Source: Hyunsoonleella aquatilis (GTDB lineage Bacteria; Bacteroidota; Bacteroidia; Flavobacteriales; Flavobacteriaceae). Taken from it: a DNA stretch of 64,000 nt. The DNA is taken from positions 248,001 to 312,000 of the forward strand of contig NZ_JACNMF010000005.1 in assembly GCF_014270105.1 (NCBI RefSeq), given 5' to 3'. Below the pieces are notes generated by a model, which did no database searches, was not told the origin of the DNA, and saw only the letters and a list, made by a program, of their open reading frames with translations. Position 1 is the stretch's first letter. Each line of letters starts with the position of its first letter. Shown in pieces: positions 33,039 through 42,248 of this stretch. A program made the translations under genes and the position numbers.

Positions 33039-34081
33039 TGTACATTAAAAAAATACTTTGGGCCATTGCACTAATAGGATTAGTCGTGGCAGGCTATTTT
33101 GCTTATTACATATATGGTGCGATGTTGGCACCTAACACCAATTTCAATAATGAAGAGGCTTATATCTATATAAAATCTACGGATACTTATAAAGATGTTA
33201 GAGCTCAATTGGAGCCTTTATTGAAGGACATACGCAAGTTTGATGTGTTGGCAAAGCAAAAGCAGTACGCAAACAACGTTAAATCTGGAAAGTATGTCAT
33301 TAAAAATGGCATGAGCAATAATGATATTATCAATTCTATAAGAAGCGGAAACTTACCAGTAAAAGTGTCTTTTAATAATCAAAATTCATTAGAGAAGTTA
33401 GCAGGGCGTGTTGCTAATCAAATTGAAGCAGACAGTCTTTCTCTTTTGAATGCTATGACTGATAAGGACTTTTTAAACTCAAATGGTTTTACAGCTGAAA
33501 CTGCTTTAGGTATGTACCTGCCTAATAGCTATGAGTTGTATTGGAATACTACAGCAGAAACATTTAGAGACAGAATGCTTAAAGAGTATAAGCGTTTTTG
33601 GAACGAAAAAAGAATAGCAAAAGCCCATGCTATAGGTTTGTCCAAAGATCAAGTAATGACTTTAGCTTCATTGGTTTATGAGGAATCTAAACAAAAATCA
33701 GAACAAGCCAGAATTGCAGGCTTATATATTAATAGACTAAATTCAGGAATACCTTTGGATTCAGACCCGACATTGAAGTTTGCTGCTTATAAACTTCCAC
33801 AATATAAGAATACTGTAATAAGACGTGTTTTAAATGTTCATAAATCTATAGATTCTCCCTATAACACCTACAAAAATAGGGGATTACCACCTGGGCTAAT
33901 TACCATGCCCAATATTTCTGCCATTGAAGCTGTTTTGAATTATGAAAGGCATAAGTATATTTTCATGTGTGCAGATCCAAAGCGATTTGGGTATCATAAA
34001 TTCGCAAAAACATTGGCACAACACAATGTTAATGCTAGAGCTTACCATAAGTATTTGGATTCTAAAGGAATTAGAAAATAA
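33038..34081 (+). CDS. mltG: endolytic murein transglycosylase MltG
   Basis: 347 aa. An N-terminal membrane helix (about 7-25) is followed by a LysM-like region and the YceG catalytic domain. The catalytic Glu is at about 215 in ASLVYEESKQ, with ARIAGLYINRLNSGIPLDSD and GLPPGLITMPN typical of the family. MltG cuts nascent glycan strands and so helps end their polymerisation at the outer face of the inner membrane. Its ATG overlaps the stop of the GNAT gene by one base (TAATG), so it is coupled. dapF, GNAT and mltG together suggest a small cell-wall unit. Confidence 0.95.
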   Translation: MYIKKILWAIALIGLVVAGYFAYYIYGAMLAPNTNFNNEEAYIYIKSTDTYKDVRAQLEPLLKDIRKFDVLAKQKQYANNVKSGKYVIKNGMSNNDIINSIRSGNLPVKVSFNNQNSLEKLAGRVANQIEADSLSLLNAMTDKDFLNSNGFTAETALGMYLPNSYELYWNTTAETFRDRMLKEYKRFWNEKRIAKAHAIGLSKDQVMTLASLVYEESKQKSEQARIAGLYINRLNSGIPLDSDPTLKFAAYKLPQYKNTVIRRVLNVHKSIDSPYNTYKNRGLPPGLITMPNISAIEAVLNYERHKYIFMCADPKRFGYHKFAKTLAQHNVNARAYHKYLDSKGIRK

Positions 34082-34083
34082 TA

Positions 34084-34992
34084 ATGTGGCCTTACAAATG
34101 TAGTGTTGTTATTTTTCTGTGTTTTAGTAGCGCTATATTTTCTCAAAACCGTTTAGAACACTTTTTAAAGCCAAGCGATAGTTTAAATATATCTCGTAGA
34201 AATGCTGTTGTAATTTCTGAAGCTTCATTGGCTACGCTGTCTTTAGTTGGGTTGAATCAAATCTGGTACGCGGATTATGAACGCTCAAAATTCCATACAG
34301 TCAATGATAATAATGATTGGCTTCAAATGGACAAGATTGGGCATGTCTTTACTGCATATCAAATGGGAAAACAGGGAGCAAATTTGTTAAATTGGAGTGG
34401 TGTCAGTAAAAAGGATCAGTTGCTTTATGGCGCCACTTTGGGATTTGGATTTTTAACAGCTGTGGAGGTGCTTGACGGCTTCTCCAGCGAATGGGGTTTT
34501 TCTTGGGGCGATATTGGTGCAAATGCATTGGGTACAGGACTCTACATTTCGCAGGAATTACTGTGGAACGAGCAAAGAATCGATCTAAAATTCAGTTTTC
34601 ATCAAACGAGTTATGCCGAACAACGCCCCGAAACTTTGGGGAAATCGTTCTTTGAACAGGTTTTGAAAGATTATAACGGACAAACCTATTGGCTCAGTTT
34701 CAATCTACATTCTTTTTTTAAAAAGAGTAAAATCCCGAAATGGCTAAATCTGGCTGTCGGCTACAGCGGTACCGGTATGCTGTACGGTTCAAAAGTTCCT
34801 GACAATCAAGTGTTAACAACTAATTCGAGATACCGGCAGTTCTTTTTAAGTTTTGACCTAAATTTGCAAAAGATAAGGACAGAATCGGCATTTTTACGCA
34901 CGATTTTTAATATTTTCAATATGATAAAAATACCGTTTCCGGCCTTGGAATTTAATAAAAATGGGGGTGCATTTCATCTATTCTACATTTAA
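34084..34992 (+). CDS. DUF2279 outer-envelope protein
   Basis: 302 aa with a signal peptide (about 1-20, ending IFSQ). It resembles DUF2279 (YfiM-like) proteins: ASLATLSLVGLNQIWYADYE, the conserved MDKIGHVFTAYQMGK with a His in a membrane-like helix, and SWGDIGANALGTGLYISQEL. The C-terminal part is beta-rich with amphipathic strands and may contact the outer membrane. The function is unknown. The start is 2 bases after mltG, which places it in the same unit. Confidence 0.8.
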   Translation: MWPYKCSVVIFLCFSSAIFSQNRLEHFLKPSDSLNISRRNAVVISEASLATLSLVGLNQIWYADYERSKFHTVNDNNDWLQMDKIGHVFTAYQMGKQGANLLNWSGVSKKDQLLYGATLGFGFLTAVEVLDGFSSEWGFSWGDIGANALGTGLYISQELLWNEQRIDLKFSFHQTSYAEQRPETLGKSFFEQVLKDYNGQTYWLSFNLHSFFKKSKIPKWLNLAVGYSGTGMLYGSKVPDNQVLTTNSRYRQFFLSFDLNLQKIRTESAFLRTIFNIFNMIKIPFPALEFNKNGGAFHLFYI

Positions 34993-35013
34993 AAAGAGTA
35001 CTTAATCGATTAA

Positions 35014-35045
35014 TTTTGAAATGATTAAAAAAAATCATAATTTTG
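35014..35045 (+). promoter_or_regulatory. promoter of the lysozyme-like gene
   Basis: TTTTG (35014-35018) and TAATTTTG (35038-35045) are separated by 19 bases, a full Bacteroidota-type promoter. The ATG of the lysozyme-like gene is 59 bases downstream at 35104. Confidence 0.7.
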
Positions 35046-35103
35046 CACGCTCAAATTTTCAAGCATTTTTACGATTTAATTATGCTGAAGAAATTTACAA
35101 ATT

Positions 35104-35769
35104 ATGGTAAAAATTATTGCAAGTTGCTTATCATTAACACTTACAATATTGATACTATTGTACATGTCGCTTTCTACAACGGAAGCGGTTGATTTAAGTA
35201 AGTACTCAACTGATGGCTTGGTGTTGAATTACACCGTTAGTCAGGATGCAGGCACTAAGGTTAGCGCCACGGCATCAGAGGATGGATACGAAGCTTTTAC
35301 ACCATATTTGGGTAAATCTTTCGTAGGTTTCAAAGAGGCTTTGGCCTTTAAAGAATCTGGAGGTAACTATTTTACGGTGAACACTTACGGGTATTTGGGA
35401 AAATACCAGTTTGGGAAAGAGACCTTAGGTCTTATCGGCGTAAAAAACATCCGGCAGTTTTTAAAGAACCCAAAACTTCAGGAAAAGGCATTTATTGCTA
35501 ATGCCCAACGCAACAAATGGATTTTGCGCAGGGATATCAACAACTTTGTTGGAAAACGCATTAATGGCGTTGTAGTAACAGAGTCTGGTATTTTGGCGGC
35601 GGCGCACTTGGCCGGTCCTGGTAGCGTTAAAAAGTATTTAAGAAGTTACGGATTGGATAACTTTGCTGATGGTTACGGTACAACCGTAGCGTATTACATG
35701 AAACGATTTTCGGGTTATGATACGTCGTTCCTGAAAGCTAACAAAAAAGCAAAAGTGAATTCAATCTAA
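35104..35769 (+). CDS. lysozyme-like / lytic transglycosylase-like protein
   Basis: 221 aa. A hydrophobic N-terminal segment (about 3-21) is a signal or anchor. Residues 75-200 resemble a lysozyme-fold glycosidase: ALAFKESGGNYFTVN, with the candidate catalytic Glu in KESGG, then YLGKYQFGKETL and AAAHLAGPGSVKKYL, as in phage-type and SLT-like enzymes. It probably cleaves peptidoglycan. The exact family is not certain and no second catalytic residue is assigned. It has its own promoter. Its terminator seems to lie inside the end of the opposing rsmI gene. Confidence 0.72.
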   Translation: MVKIIASCLSLTLTILILLYMSLSTTEAVDLSKYSTDGLVLNYTVSQDAGTKVSATASEDGYEAFTPYLGKSFVGFKEALAFKESGGNYFTVNTYGYLGKYQFGKETLGLIGVKNIRQFLKNPKLQEKAFIANAQRNKWILRRDINNFVGKRINGVVVTESGILAAAHLAGPGSVKKYLRSYGLDNFADGYGTTVAYYMKRFSGYDTSFLKANKKAKVNSI

Positions 35770-35775
35770 AAGCGA

Positions 35776-36486
35776 TTAGCTTTTATGGATGATAAAGATA
35801 GTAGGCCTCTTGTGGAGGTCTACTTTTTTTTTGGCCCATTGACTGGCTGGTAACGTTTTAATAAATTCTGTGGGCAAAGTGAGGTCGCAGGCGACACAAA
35901 TTTTAGTTTCTGCAGAAACAGTTTTGGTAATGTCTTCCAGTAAATTGTTATTTCTGTAGGGTGTTTCAATAAATATCTGGGATTGGTCTCTTTCGAAGGA
36001 TAGTCTCTCCAATCTCTTCAACTCCTTTTTTCTTTCGTTTTTATCAATTGGCAAGTAGCCATTAAACGAGAAACTTTGTCCGTTTAGGCCAGAACTCATT
36101 ATCGCCATCAAAATTGATGAAGGCCCTACCAAGGGCACAACTCGAATGTCCTTTTCATGGGCCAATTTCACGATCTCCGCTCCTGGGTCGGCAACAGCAG
36201 GACAGCCCGCTTCAGATAATAGCCCAACGTCAATGCCACGATTACAGGGCTCTAAAAATTCTGGTAGCTCTATGGGTTGCGTGAATTTATTCAATAAGAA
36301 CAATTCCAATAGGGATTGTTGTTTCTTCGGGCTTATTTTTTTGATGAAACGCCTAGCGGATTTTTCATTCTCCACAATATAAAACCTCGTATCTTCAATA
36401 ACCTTTTTCACCGAAATAGGCAAAACCTCAAGTGGCGCATTGTCTCCGAGAGTTGTTGGAATAAGATATAATTTGCCTTTTTGCAC
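35776..36486 (-). CDS. rsmI: rRNA 2'-O-ribose methyltransferase, RsmI family
   Basis: 236 aa. Tetrapyrrole-methylase fold with the family signature LLSEAGCPAVADPGAEIVKL and the SAM site PLVGPSSILMAIMSSGLNGQ. RsmI methylates C1402 of 16S rRNA. The N-terminus (KGKLYLIPTTLGDNAPLEVL) is of the Bacteroidota type, which differs somewhat from E. coli RsmI, so the exact target is inferred. Its last codons also encode a hairpin and T run on the other strand. It is convergent with the lysozyme-like gene, 6 bases apart. Confidence 0.87.
   Translation of the reverse strand: MQKGKLYLIPTTLGDNAPLEVLPISVKKVIEDTRFYIVENEKSARRFIKKISPKKQQSLLELFLLNKFTQPIELPEFLEPCNRGIDVGLLSEAGCPAVADPGAEIVKLAHEKDIRVVPLVGPSSILMAIMSSGLNGQSFSFNGYLPIDKNERKKELKRLERLSFERDQSQIFIETPYRNNNLLEDITKTVSAETKICVACDLTLPTEFIKTLPASQWAKKKVDLHKRPTIFIIHKS
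35800..35832 (+). terminator. intrinsic terminator embedded in the end of rsmI
   Basis: AGTAGGCCTC (35800-35809) pairs with GAGGTCTACT (35815-35824), one G-T wobble, followed by a run of T. It should end the lysozyme-like transcript, although it lies about 25 bases inside the coding sequence of the opposing rsmI gene, where the T run encodes lysines. Confidence 0.75.
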
Positions 36487-36542
36487 GGATTTGAATTCAG
36501 TGATAAATACTTTCTACGTAAAGGTAATAAATAAGGGCCTAA

Positions 36543-37001
36543 TTATTTGGAGGTGATTTTATAGGCTATTGTTTCGCAGGCTTCATCCAGCATCTGATAA
36601 ACGTTTTCAAAACCTTGGTCGCCTCCATAATAAGGGTCAGGGACACTAAGGTTTTCACCGGGAGCTATTTCGTTCAAAATCAATTTTACTTTGGCAATAT
36701 CCTTATCGTTTCTGGCCATTTTGATAATATTCCTAAAATTGGAATCGTCCATGGCATAAATTAAATCGAAGTCGTCAAAATCCCGCTTTTCAAATTGCCT
36801 TCCTCTTAAATGCGTAATGTCAATACCGTATTTTTTGCCAACGGCTACCGAGCGTCTGTCCGGAGAGCTACCGATATGATATGCCGCAGTTCCGGCAGAA
36901 TCTACTTCAAAACCCTGAGTTGGAAGTTTCGACCTTAAAATACCTTCGGCCAATGGTGAGCGACAAATATTGCCCAAACATACCATTAGGATTCGAGTCA
37001 T
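36543..37001 (-). CDS. low-molecular-weight protein tyrosine phosphatase
   Basis: 152 aa. The P-loop signature CLGNICRSP starts at Cys 8, the nucleophile, with Arg 14, and the acid Asp lies in VPDPYYGGDQGF. The family removes phosphate from phosphotyrosine, often in exopolysaccharide regulation or stress signalling. No tyrosine kinase gene is nearby. It follows dnaA by 12 bases on the same strand and is probably cotranscribed with it. Confidence 0.94.
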   Translation of the reverse strand: MTRILMVCLGNICRSPLAEGILRSKLPTQGFEVDSAGTAAYHIGSSPDRRSVAVGKKYGIDITHLRGRQFEKRDFDDFDLIYAMDDSNFRNIIKMARNDKDIAKVKLILNEIAPGENLSVPDPYYGGDQGFENVYQMLDEACETIAYKITSK

Positions 37002-37013
37002 TTTAATACGATT

Positions 37014-38441
37014 TTAAACGGATAGTTTTTTTGTGATGTCCTCAACGTATTTTCTGAATTGCTTATCGGTGGAGGATAGATTGTCCACCGTTTTGCAGGC
37101 ATGAAGTACTGTGGCGTGGTCGCGTTTTCCGATTTGGGAGCCGATACTGGCCAAAGACGCTTTGGTCATTTTTTTGGCGAAAAACATGGCCAATTGACGG
37201 GCTTGAACTATATGGCGCTTTCGTGTTTTGGATTGAAGCGTTTCTACATCCATCTGGAAATAATCGGACACGATTTTTTGAATATAATCAATAGAGACTT
37301 CGCGCTTGGTGTTTTTGACAAATTTTTCAACGATTTGTTTGGCGAGGTCAATTGTGATTTCCTTTTTATTGAAAGACGATTGAGCAATCAATGAAATTAT
37401 TGCACCCTCCAATTCGCGAACATTCGTTTTGATATTTTTGGCCACATAATCTACAATATCATCAGGCATTTCAACACCGTCACGATACAGTTTGTTTTTC
37501 AAAATGGAAACACGTGTTTCAAAATCGGGATGTTGTAATTCCGCCGAAAGTCCCCATTTAAATCGGGACAGCAAGCGTTGTTCAATATCCTGCATGTCCA
37601 CTGGAGCTTTGTCGCTGGTTAAAATCACCTGCTTCCCGTTTTGGTGCAAATGATTGAAAATATGGAAAAATACATCCTGTGTTCCAGATTTTCCAGAAAG
37701 GAACTGCACGTCATCAATAATCAAAACATCAATAATTTGATAGAAATGGATAAAGTCGTTGCGGTTGTTCTTTTTTACAGAATCAATATACTGTTGGGTA
37801 AACTTTTCAGCAGAAATATAAAGTACCGTTTTTTCAGGGTACTTGTCTTTGATATCCACACCAATGGCATGGGCCAAATGTGTTTTTCCCAAGCCAACAC
37901 CACCGAAAACCAACAAAGGATTAAACGAGGTGCCTCCCGGTTTTGCAGCCACGGCTAATCCCGCACTTCGTGCCAAACGGTTGGAGTCACCTTCCAAAAA
38001 GTTTTCAAAACTATAATTGGGATTCAGTTGCGATTCAATCTTAACATTTCTAATCCCGGGAATGACGAACGGGTTTTTCAATTCCGGACTTTTATTGTCC
38101 AAAGGGATATCAACATCCTGTGCTTTTACGGGTGTTCTGTTCGAGCTCGGAATCTTTTCAGTAAACGGTTGTTTGTTGCCATAGGTATTCTCCATTTTAA
38201 TGATATATACCAATTTGGCATTTTCACCCAATTCCTTTGTTAACGAGACCTTTAAAATCTTAACGTAGTGTTCTTCAAGCCATTCATAGAAAAACTTGCT
38301 TGGTACTTGAATACTCAAGGCATTGTCCTGAAGTTTTACGGCTACAATGGGTTCAAACCAAGTTTTGTACGCCTGAGGTTGAATATTATCTTTTATAAAA
38401 TTAAGACAGTTATTCCATACCGATTGCGCAGTTATACTCAT
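37014..38441 (-). CDS. dnaA: chromosomal replication initiator DnaA
   Basis: 475 aa, normal length. Domain I (1-85, SVWNNCLNFIKDNIQPQAYK) contacts helicase and regulators. A variable linker is followed by the AAA+ domain III with Walker A GGVGLGKT (180-187) and Walker B VLIIDDVQFLSG, and domain IV with the DnaA signature QIGKRDHATVLHACKTV. It melts the origin and loads the replicative helicase. No cluster of DnaA boxes (TTATCCACA type) is seen in 38442-38629 or around the gene, so this need not be the origin locus. Confidence 0.98.
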   Translation of the reverse strand: MSITAQSVWNNCLNFIKDNIQPQAYKTWFEPIVAVKLQDNALSIQVPSKFFYEWLEEHYVKILKVSLTKELGENAKLVYIIKMENTYGNKQPFTEKIPSSNRTPVKAQDVDIPLDNKSPELKNPFVIPGIRNVKIESQLNPNYSFENFLEGDSNRLARSAGLAVAAKPGGTSFNPLLVFGGVGLGKTHLAHAIGVDIKDKYPEKTVLYISAEKFTQQYIDSVKKNNRNDFIHFYQIIDVLIIDDVQFLSGKSGTQDVFFHIFNHLHQNGKQVILTSDKAPVDMQDIEQRLLSRFKWGLSAELQHPDFETRVSILKNKLYRDGVEMPDDIVDYVAKNIKTNVRELEGAIISLIAQSSFNKKEITIDLAKQIVEKFVKNTKREVSIDYIQKIVSDYFQMDVETLQSKTRKRHIVQARQLAMFFAKKMTKASLASIGSQIGKRDHATVLHACKTVDNLSSTDKQFRKYVEDITKKLSV

Positions 38442-38629
38442 TGGTTTAAATTCTTGGTTTCAGTTGATTTTAATTTAAAGAGAAGAACCTCTTCAAACCC
38501 CCCTTTTGTTGTGTGGCAAATATGTGAACAAAAATCTAAAAAAAAAAACGAAATGCTATTGAATTTTTAGAAATTTTTCCCCATGTTTAACCACTAGCCG
38601 AAACTACAAAAAAATATTGACAAAAACCC

Positions 38630-39025
38630 ATGAAATTCGATGAAATACAAATAAGAGTGAGATATGGTGAAACAGACCAAATGGGAGTCGTGTATCACGG
38701 TAATTACGCATTATATCTGGAAATGGGTAGAATTGAATGGTTGCGAAAATTTGGAATTTCATACAAAAAAATGGAAGAAGACGGTATCATGCTTCCTGTA
38801 ATTTCCTTGAATATAAATTATAAAAAATCAGCGGGTTATGATGACCTAATTAAGGTAAAAACTCAACTAAAAAAAACACCTACGGCGAAGATTGAATTCG
38901 AGTATGAAATTACGGATGAAAATGGCGAAATTTTGACCACTGCCGAAACCACTTTGGTGTTTATCGATATGAAAACGAATCGACCGGTGAGGGCGCCCCA
39001 ATATATTTTGGATTTGGTTTCGTAA
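38630..39025 (+). CDS. acyl-CoA thioesterase, YbgC/4HBT type
   Basis: 131 aa, one hotdog fold. The active-site segment YGETDQMGVVYHGNYALYLE holds the conserved Asp (about 15) and the YHxNY pattern. Such enzymes hydrolyse acyl-CoA or 4-hydroxybenzoyl-CoA-type esters; in E. coli, YbgC is tied to the Tol-Pal region, which is absent here. It diverges from dnaA across 188 bases that contain only AT-rich sequence. It is convergent with the YigZ gene, 4 bases apart. Confidence 0.9.
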   Translation: MKFDEIQIRVRYGETDQMGVVYHGNYALYLEMGRIEWLRKFGISYKKMEEDGIMLPVISLNINYKKSAGYDDLIKVKTQLKKTPTAKIEFEYEITDENGEILTTAETTLVFIDMKTNRPVRAPQYILDLVS

Positions 39026-39029
39026 GAAT

Positions 39030-39638
39030 TTATAGTTTTTTGATATCAACTCCAAAGATGTGGTCGAACAAATCATAAATTTTTAAAGCATCTCGTTTTC
39101 TGACTGAAATGGTGATATTGCATCTTAATTCAAGTTGCTGACTAATTATTTGAAGTTGGTGTTCTTTTATAATGCGCATTACCTTATTCATATCTTTGTA
39201 TTCAAAAGATAATTGATACTGATTGTTAATGGTTTTCTCTACAATAACACAGGATTCCAAAACTAGTTCCGCCGTAGTTTTATAGGCATGGATCAGTCCG
39301 CTAACTCCGAGTTTTACCCCTCCGAAATATCGAACAACGATTACTAAAACATTCGTCAGTTCAAAAGATTGAATTTGTCCATAAATCGGCATTCCTGCTG
39401 AATTACTGGGCTCTCCATCATCGTTTGCTCGAAATATTGTTTGTTCCGTTCCGATTTGATAGGCATAGCAACAATGTCTCGCAGAATGGTGTTCTTTTTT
39501 GACCTTATCCAAATTGAGTTTAACCTCGGTTTCATTCAAAACGGGAAAGACATACCCGAAAAATTTGCTGTTCTTCTCCTTAAAAAGAATTGGCTCAGGG
39601 TTAGAGGTAATTGTTTTATATGTGTCTTTGTCTTTCAA
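39030..39638 (-). CDS. YigZ / IMPACT-family protein
   Basis: 202 aa. The UPF0029/IMPACT N-terminal domain is clear: EHHSARHCCYAYQIG, NDDGEPSNSAGMPIYGQI and LVIVVRYFGGVKLGVSGL. The DUF1949 ferredoxin-like domain follows (about 135-200). The family is implicated in translation regulation or proline dipeptide handling; the bacterial role is not settled. It starts 2 bases after the HAD gene on the same strand, the last in the series LEA-like - ribD - HAD - yigZ. Confidence 0.9.
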   Translation of the reverse strand: MKDKDTYKTITSNPEPILFKEKNSKFFGYVFPVLNETEVKLNLDKVKKEHHSARHCCYAYQIGTEQTIFRANDDGEPSNSAGMPIYGQIQSFELTNVLVIVVRYFGGVKLGVSGLIHAYKTTAELVLESCVIVEKTINNQYQLSFEYKDMNKVMRIIKEHQLQIISQQLELRCNITISVRKRDALKIYDLFDHIFGVDIKKL

Positions 39639-39640
39639 TC

Positions 39641-40252
39641 CTAAAACAAATGGCTTTTCAATGAAAACAAATCTACAACATCATCCACTACAGGGCGAAT
39701 ATGCCAAGTATGAATACCTATTGTTTTGGCCGTTTCAATGTTGTTAGCATTATCATCTACAAAAACACATTCATTAGGTTTTAATTGATTTTCTTGGAGT
39801 ACAAACTCAAAAATATCCTTGTTGGGTTTTCTAAGGTGAATTTCGTGGGATAGATAAAATTGATGAAAGCAGTTTTTAAATTCTTTATAAAAAGAAACAT
39901 GCGCTTTCACCCAATCGATATGGAGTTCGTTGGTATTGCTCAATAATATGAGTTGATACTTTCCTTTGTCTTTCAATTGTTTTAAAAAATCCAAACGGTA
40001 CTTTGGGAAATCCTTTAAAATCAAATTCCATAAATCCACCAGTTCGGTTCGATTCAAGTGTGGAAATTTTTCGGCATAAAACCGGACAAAATTTTCAGTT
40101 GAAACATTTCCAATTTCGTACTCTTTATTGATTTCAATGATATCTTCAGGCAAGGTGGAAATTCCAAGTTTTTCCAATGTCACTTGAAATGCCGTTTCAA
40201 TATCCAAATCGATAAACACGTTCCCAAAATCAAAGACGATGGTTTTAATCAT
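39641..40252 (-). CDS. HAD-superfamily phosphatase, YihX-like
   Basis: 203 aa. Motif I reads FDFGNVFIDLD, with nucleophile D8; the usual second Asp is G10, as in the YihX-type subgroup. Motif II is LLSNTNELH, motif III includes a Lys in LRKPNKDIF, and motif IV is CVFVDDNANNIETAK. YihX acts on glucose 1-phosphate; the substrate here is inferred only by likeness. The start overlaps the end of ribD by 8 bases, so the two are coupled. A role in dephosphorylating the riboflavin intermediate after RibD is an attractive but unproven idea. Confidence 0.88.
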   Translation of the reverse strand: MIKTIVFDFGNVFIDLDIETAFQVTLEKLGISTLPEDIIEINKEYEIGNVSTENFVRFYAEKFPHLNRTELVDLWNLILKDFPKYRLDFLKQLKDKGKYQLILLSNTNELHIDWVKAHVSFYKEFKNCFHQFYLSHEIHLRKPNKDIFEFVLQENQLKPNECVFVDDNANNIETAKTIGIHTWHIRPVVDDVVDLFSLKSHLF

Positions 40253-41252
40253 TTCGGTAAATTTTTAAAATATCACTTTTAATGGTTTCCTCTGAAATTG
40301 GTTTTCCTTTGAAATCAGGGGCTTTAATCCCATTTTCAAAACCTGTACTTCCGGTGAAAACCCGAGCTTCGTCCCAAAGATTTTCGTCAATAAAAGTCTG
40401 AAGTGTTTTTGCACCACCTTCAATAATGACTGAATTGATTTGTTTACTAAAAAGCACTTTGCAAATTTGTTCTGCTAAAGGTTGTGAGAAATCAGCGCTT
40501 TGTTCATCAATTATTATGGTTTCCGCTTTATCGCTAAAAACATTTAGCCTTTTGGACAATTTGTTTTTCCTGTCAATAACAACTCTTATGGGATTTTGCC
40601 CCGTCCAATTCCGAACGGTTAAACTCGGGCTGTCTTCCAAAACAGTATTGGTGCCAACCAAAATGGCCTGTTCCTCAGCTCGCCATTTGTGCACCAATTG
40701 TCTCGAAACTTTATTTGTAATCCATACTGGAGACTTCGTTTGCTTCGATTCGGGAGCAATAAAACCATCCTGTGTTTCTGCCCACTTCAAAATAATATAA
40801 GGTCGCCTTTTATTGTGAAATGTAAAAAAGCGTTTGTGGTGCTCCTTGCATTCTTGCTCCAAAACCCCAACCGTAACATCAATGCCGGCTTCCACCATTC
40901 TTTTAATGCCCTTTCCAGCAACCTGTTCATTATCATCCACACAGCCAATTACCACTTTTGGGATTTTATGCTTAATAATAAGGTCGGAACAAGGGGGGGT
41001 TTTTCCAAAATGGGCACAGGGTTCAAGCGTTACATAAAGTGTGGCGTCTTTAAAAAGGGATTTGTCTTTTACCTTATTAATAGCATTAACCTCAGCATGA
41101 TTACCGCCATAAGCACTGGTAAAACCTTCACTGACAATCTCACCATTTGAAGCAATCACACAGCCTACCATCGGATTGGGTCTTGTATCGCCTAGTCCGT
41201 TTTTGCCGATATCAATACACCGTTTGATATAAATTTCGTGTATATTCAACAC
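40245..41252 (-). CDS. ribD: bifunctional riboflavin deaminase/reductase
   Basis: 335 aa. The N-terminal deaminase domain has the zinc motif H52-A-E54 (GGNHAEVNAINK) and the cysteines C79 and C88 in PCAHFGKTPPCSD. The C-terminal reductase domain (about 150-330) has VWITNKVSRQLVHKWRA and VIIEGGAKTLQTFID. It performs the second and third steps of riboflavin synthesis from GTP. Its stop overlaps the HAD gene start, and its ATG touches the end of the LEA-like lipoprotein gene (shared base 41252). Other rib genes are not in the window. Confidence 0.96.
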   Translation of the reverse strand: MLNIHEIYIKRCIDIGKNGLGDTRPNPMVGCVIASNGEIVSEGFTSAYGGNHAEVNAINKVKDKSLFKDATLYVTLEPCAHFGKTPPCSDLIIKHKIPKVVIGCVDDNEQVAGKGIKRMVEAGIDVTVGVLEQECKEHHKRFFTFHNKRRPYIILKWAETQDGFIAPESKQTKSPVWITNKVSRQLVHKWRAEEQAILVGTNTVLEDSPSLTVRNWTGQNPIRVVIDRKNKLSKRLNVFSDKAETIIIDEQSADFSQPLAEQICKVLFSKQINSVIIEGGAKTLQTFIDENLWDEARVFTGSTGFENGIKAPDFKGKPISEETIKSDILKIYRND

Positions 41253-41707
41253 TAAAGTTTAATTTTTACATCCTCAGTTTCGTCCACCTTGTAACGGTAC
41301 GACAGGCCCAAAGCTTTATACACAATATCACCTTTATATTGCACCTTTACGGTTTTGCTGAACAAACTGCCAATCAGTCCGCTAATACTCTTTCCGCTAA
41401 TTAAACTATCAATGGGCACTTTTGCCATTAATGGAATAGAAAATTCCTTTTGGGCGGGAACTTTAAAACTTTCCGTGGACACGTAGCCCATTTCGTTATC
41501 ATTCACTAAAATCTTGATTTCATCAGTTTTTAACTCGCCTCCAATGTCGTTTGGGTTTACAAATTTGGCGTCCGCGGAAAGCACAATGTGATTCGAATTG
41601 GATTCAACCACTTCGATATTTTCAACGTTGACAAAAATGGGTTTTTCCTTTACTTTGCAACCCAAAACCAAGCTGGTCATTGTTAATAATATTATGAACT
41701 GTCTCAT
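41252..41707 (-). CDS. LEA-type-2-like lipoprotein
   Basis: 151 aa. The lipoprotein signal MTSLVLGCKVKEKP gives lipidated C17. The mature part is a single beta-sandwich resembling LEA type 2/WHy proteins (HIVLSADAKFVNPNDIGGEL, then EFSIPLMAKVPIDSLIS). It is probably anchored in the outer membrane, facing the periplasm. The function is unknown. It is the first gene of a minus-strand unit with ribD; the short intergenic region with the divergent GNAT gene must hold both promoters. Confidence 0.8.
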   Translation of the reverse strand: MRQFIILLTMTSLVLGCKVKEKPIFVNVENIEVVESNSNHIVLSADAKFVNPNDIGGELKTDEIKILVNDNEMGYVSTESFKVPAQKEFSIPLMAKVPIDSLISGKSISGLIGSLFSKTVKVQYKGDIVYKALGLSYRYKVDETEDVKIKL

Positions 41708-41760
41708 GCCAATTTTTTAAGATTTAATGTATCTTCACTTTTCAGAAAAAGCGTTTTTAG

Positions 41761-42248
41761 GTGCGTAAAGATACTATTGTTATCCGAGAAATTCGGCCCC
41801 GGGACAATGCCCAGATTGAACGGGTGATTCGGGCGTGTTTCCATGAATTCAAAATACCATTGGAGGGTACGGCTTATGCCGATGACGAAACTCCGCGCAT
41901 GTTTGAATCCTATCAAAACGATAATGAAATCTATTATGTTGTGGAAAGTGAAGGCAAAGTTTTGGGTGGTGCGGGCATAAAGCCTTTGCCCGATACCGAT
42001 GGCACCATTTGCGAACTTCAAAAAATGTATTTTTCGCCAAAAGTTAGGGGGCTAGGTTTTGGAAAAATAATGTTTCGAAAATGCTTGGAAACAGCCAAAA
42101 CATTTGGCTACAAAACCTGTTATTTAGAATCGGCATCGCAATTAAAAGCCGCCATAGCGATGTATGAAAGTTTTGGCTTTCGGCATTTGAAGGAAGCATT
42201 GGGAAACACAGGGCATTATTCTTGCGGTGTCTGGATGACAAAGGAATT

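Noticed and set aside
38442-38629. Replication origin next to dnaA
   Set aside because: The region is AT-rich but I see no cluster of TTATCCACA-like boxes on either strand, and dnaA is not always at the origin in Bacteroidota.
41704-42021. 105-aa minus-strand open frame
   Set aside because: It lies opposite the GNAT gene, whose acetyl-CoA motifs are clear, and overlaps the start of the LEA-like gene region; no family features.
42222-42248. TTG start 27 bases upstream for prmC
   Set aside because: The ATG at 42249 overlaps the GNAT stop in the usual ATGA form, and the extra residues do not resemble PrmC.
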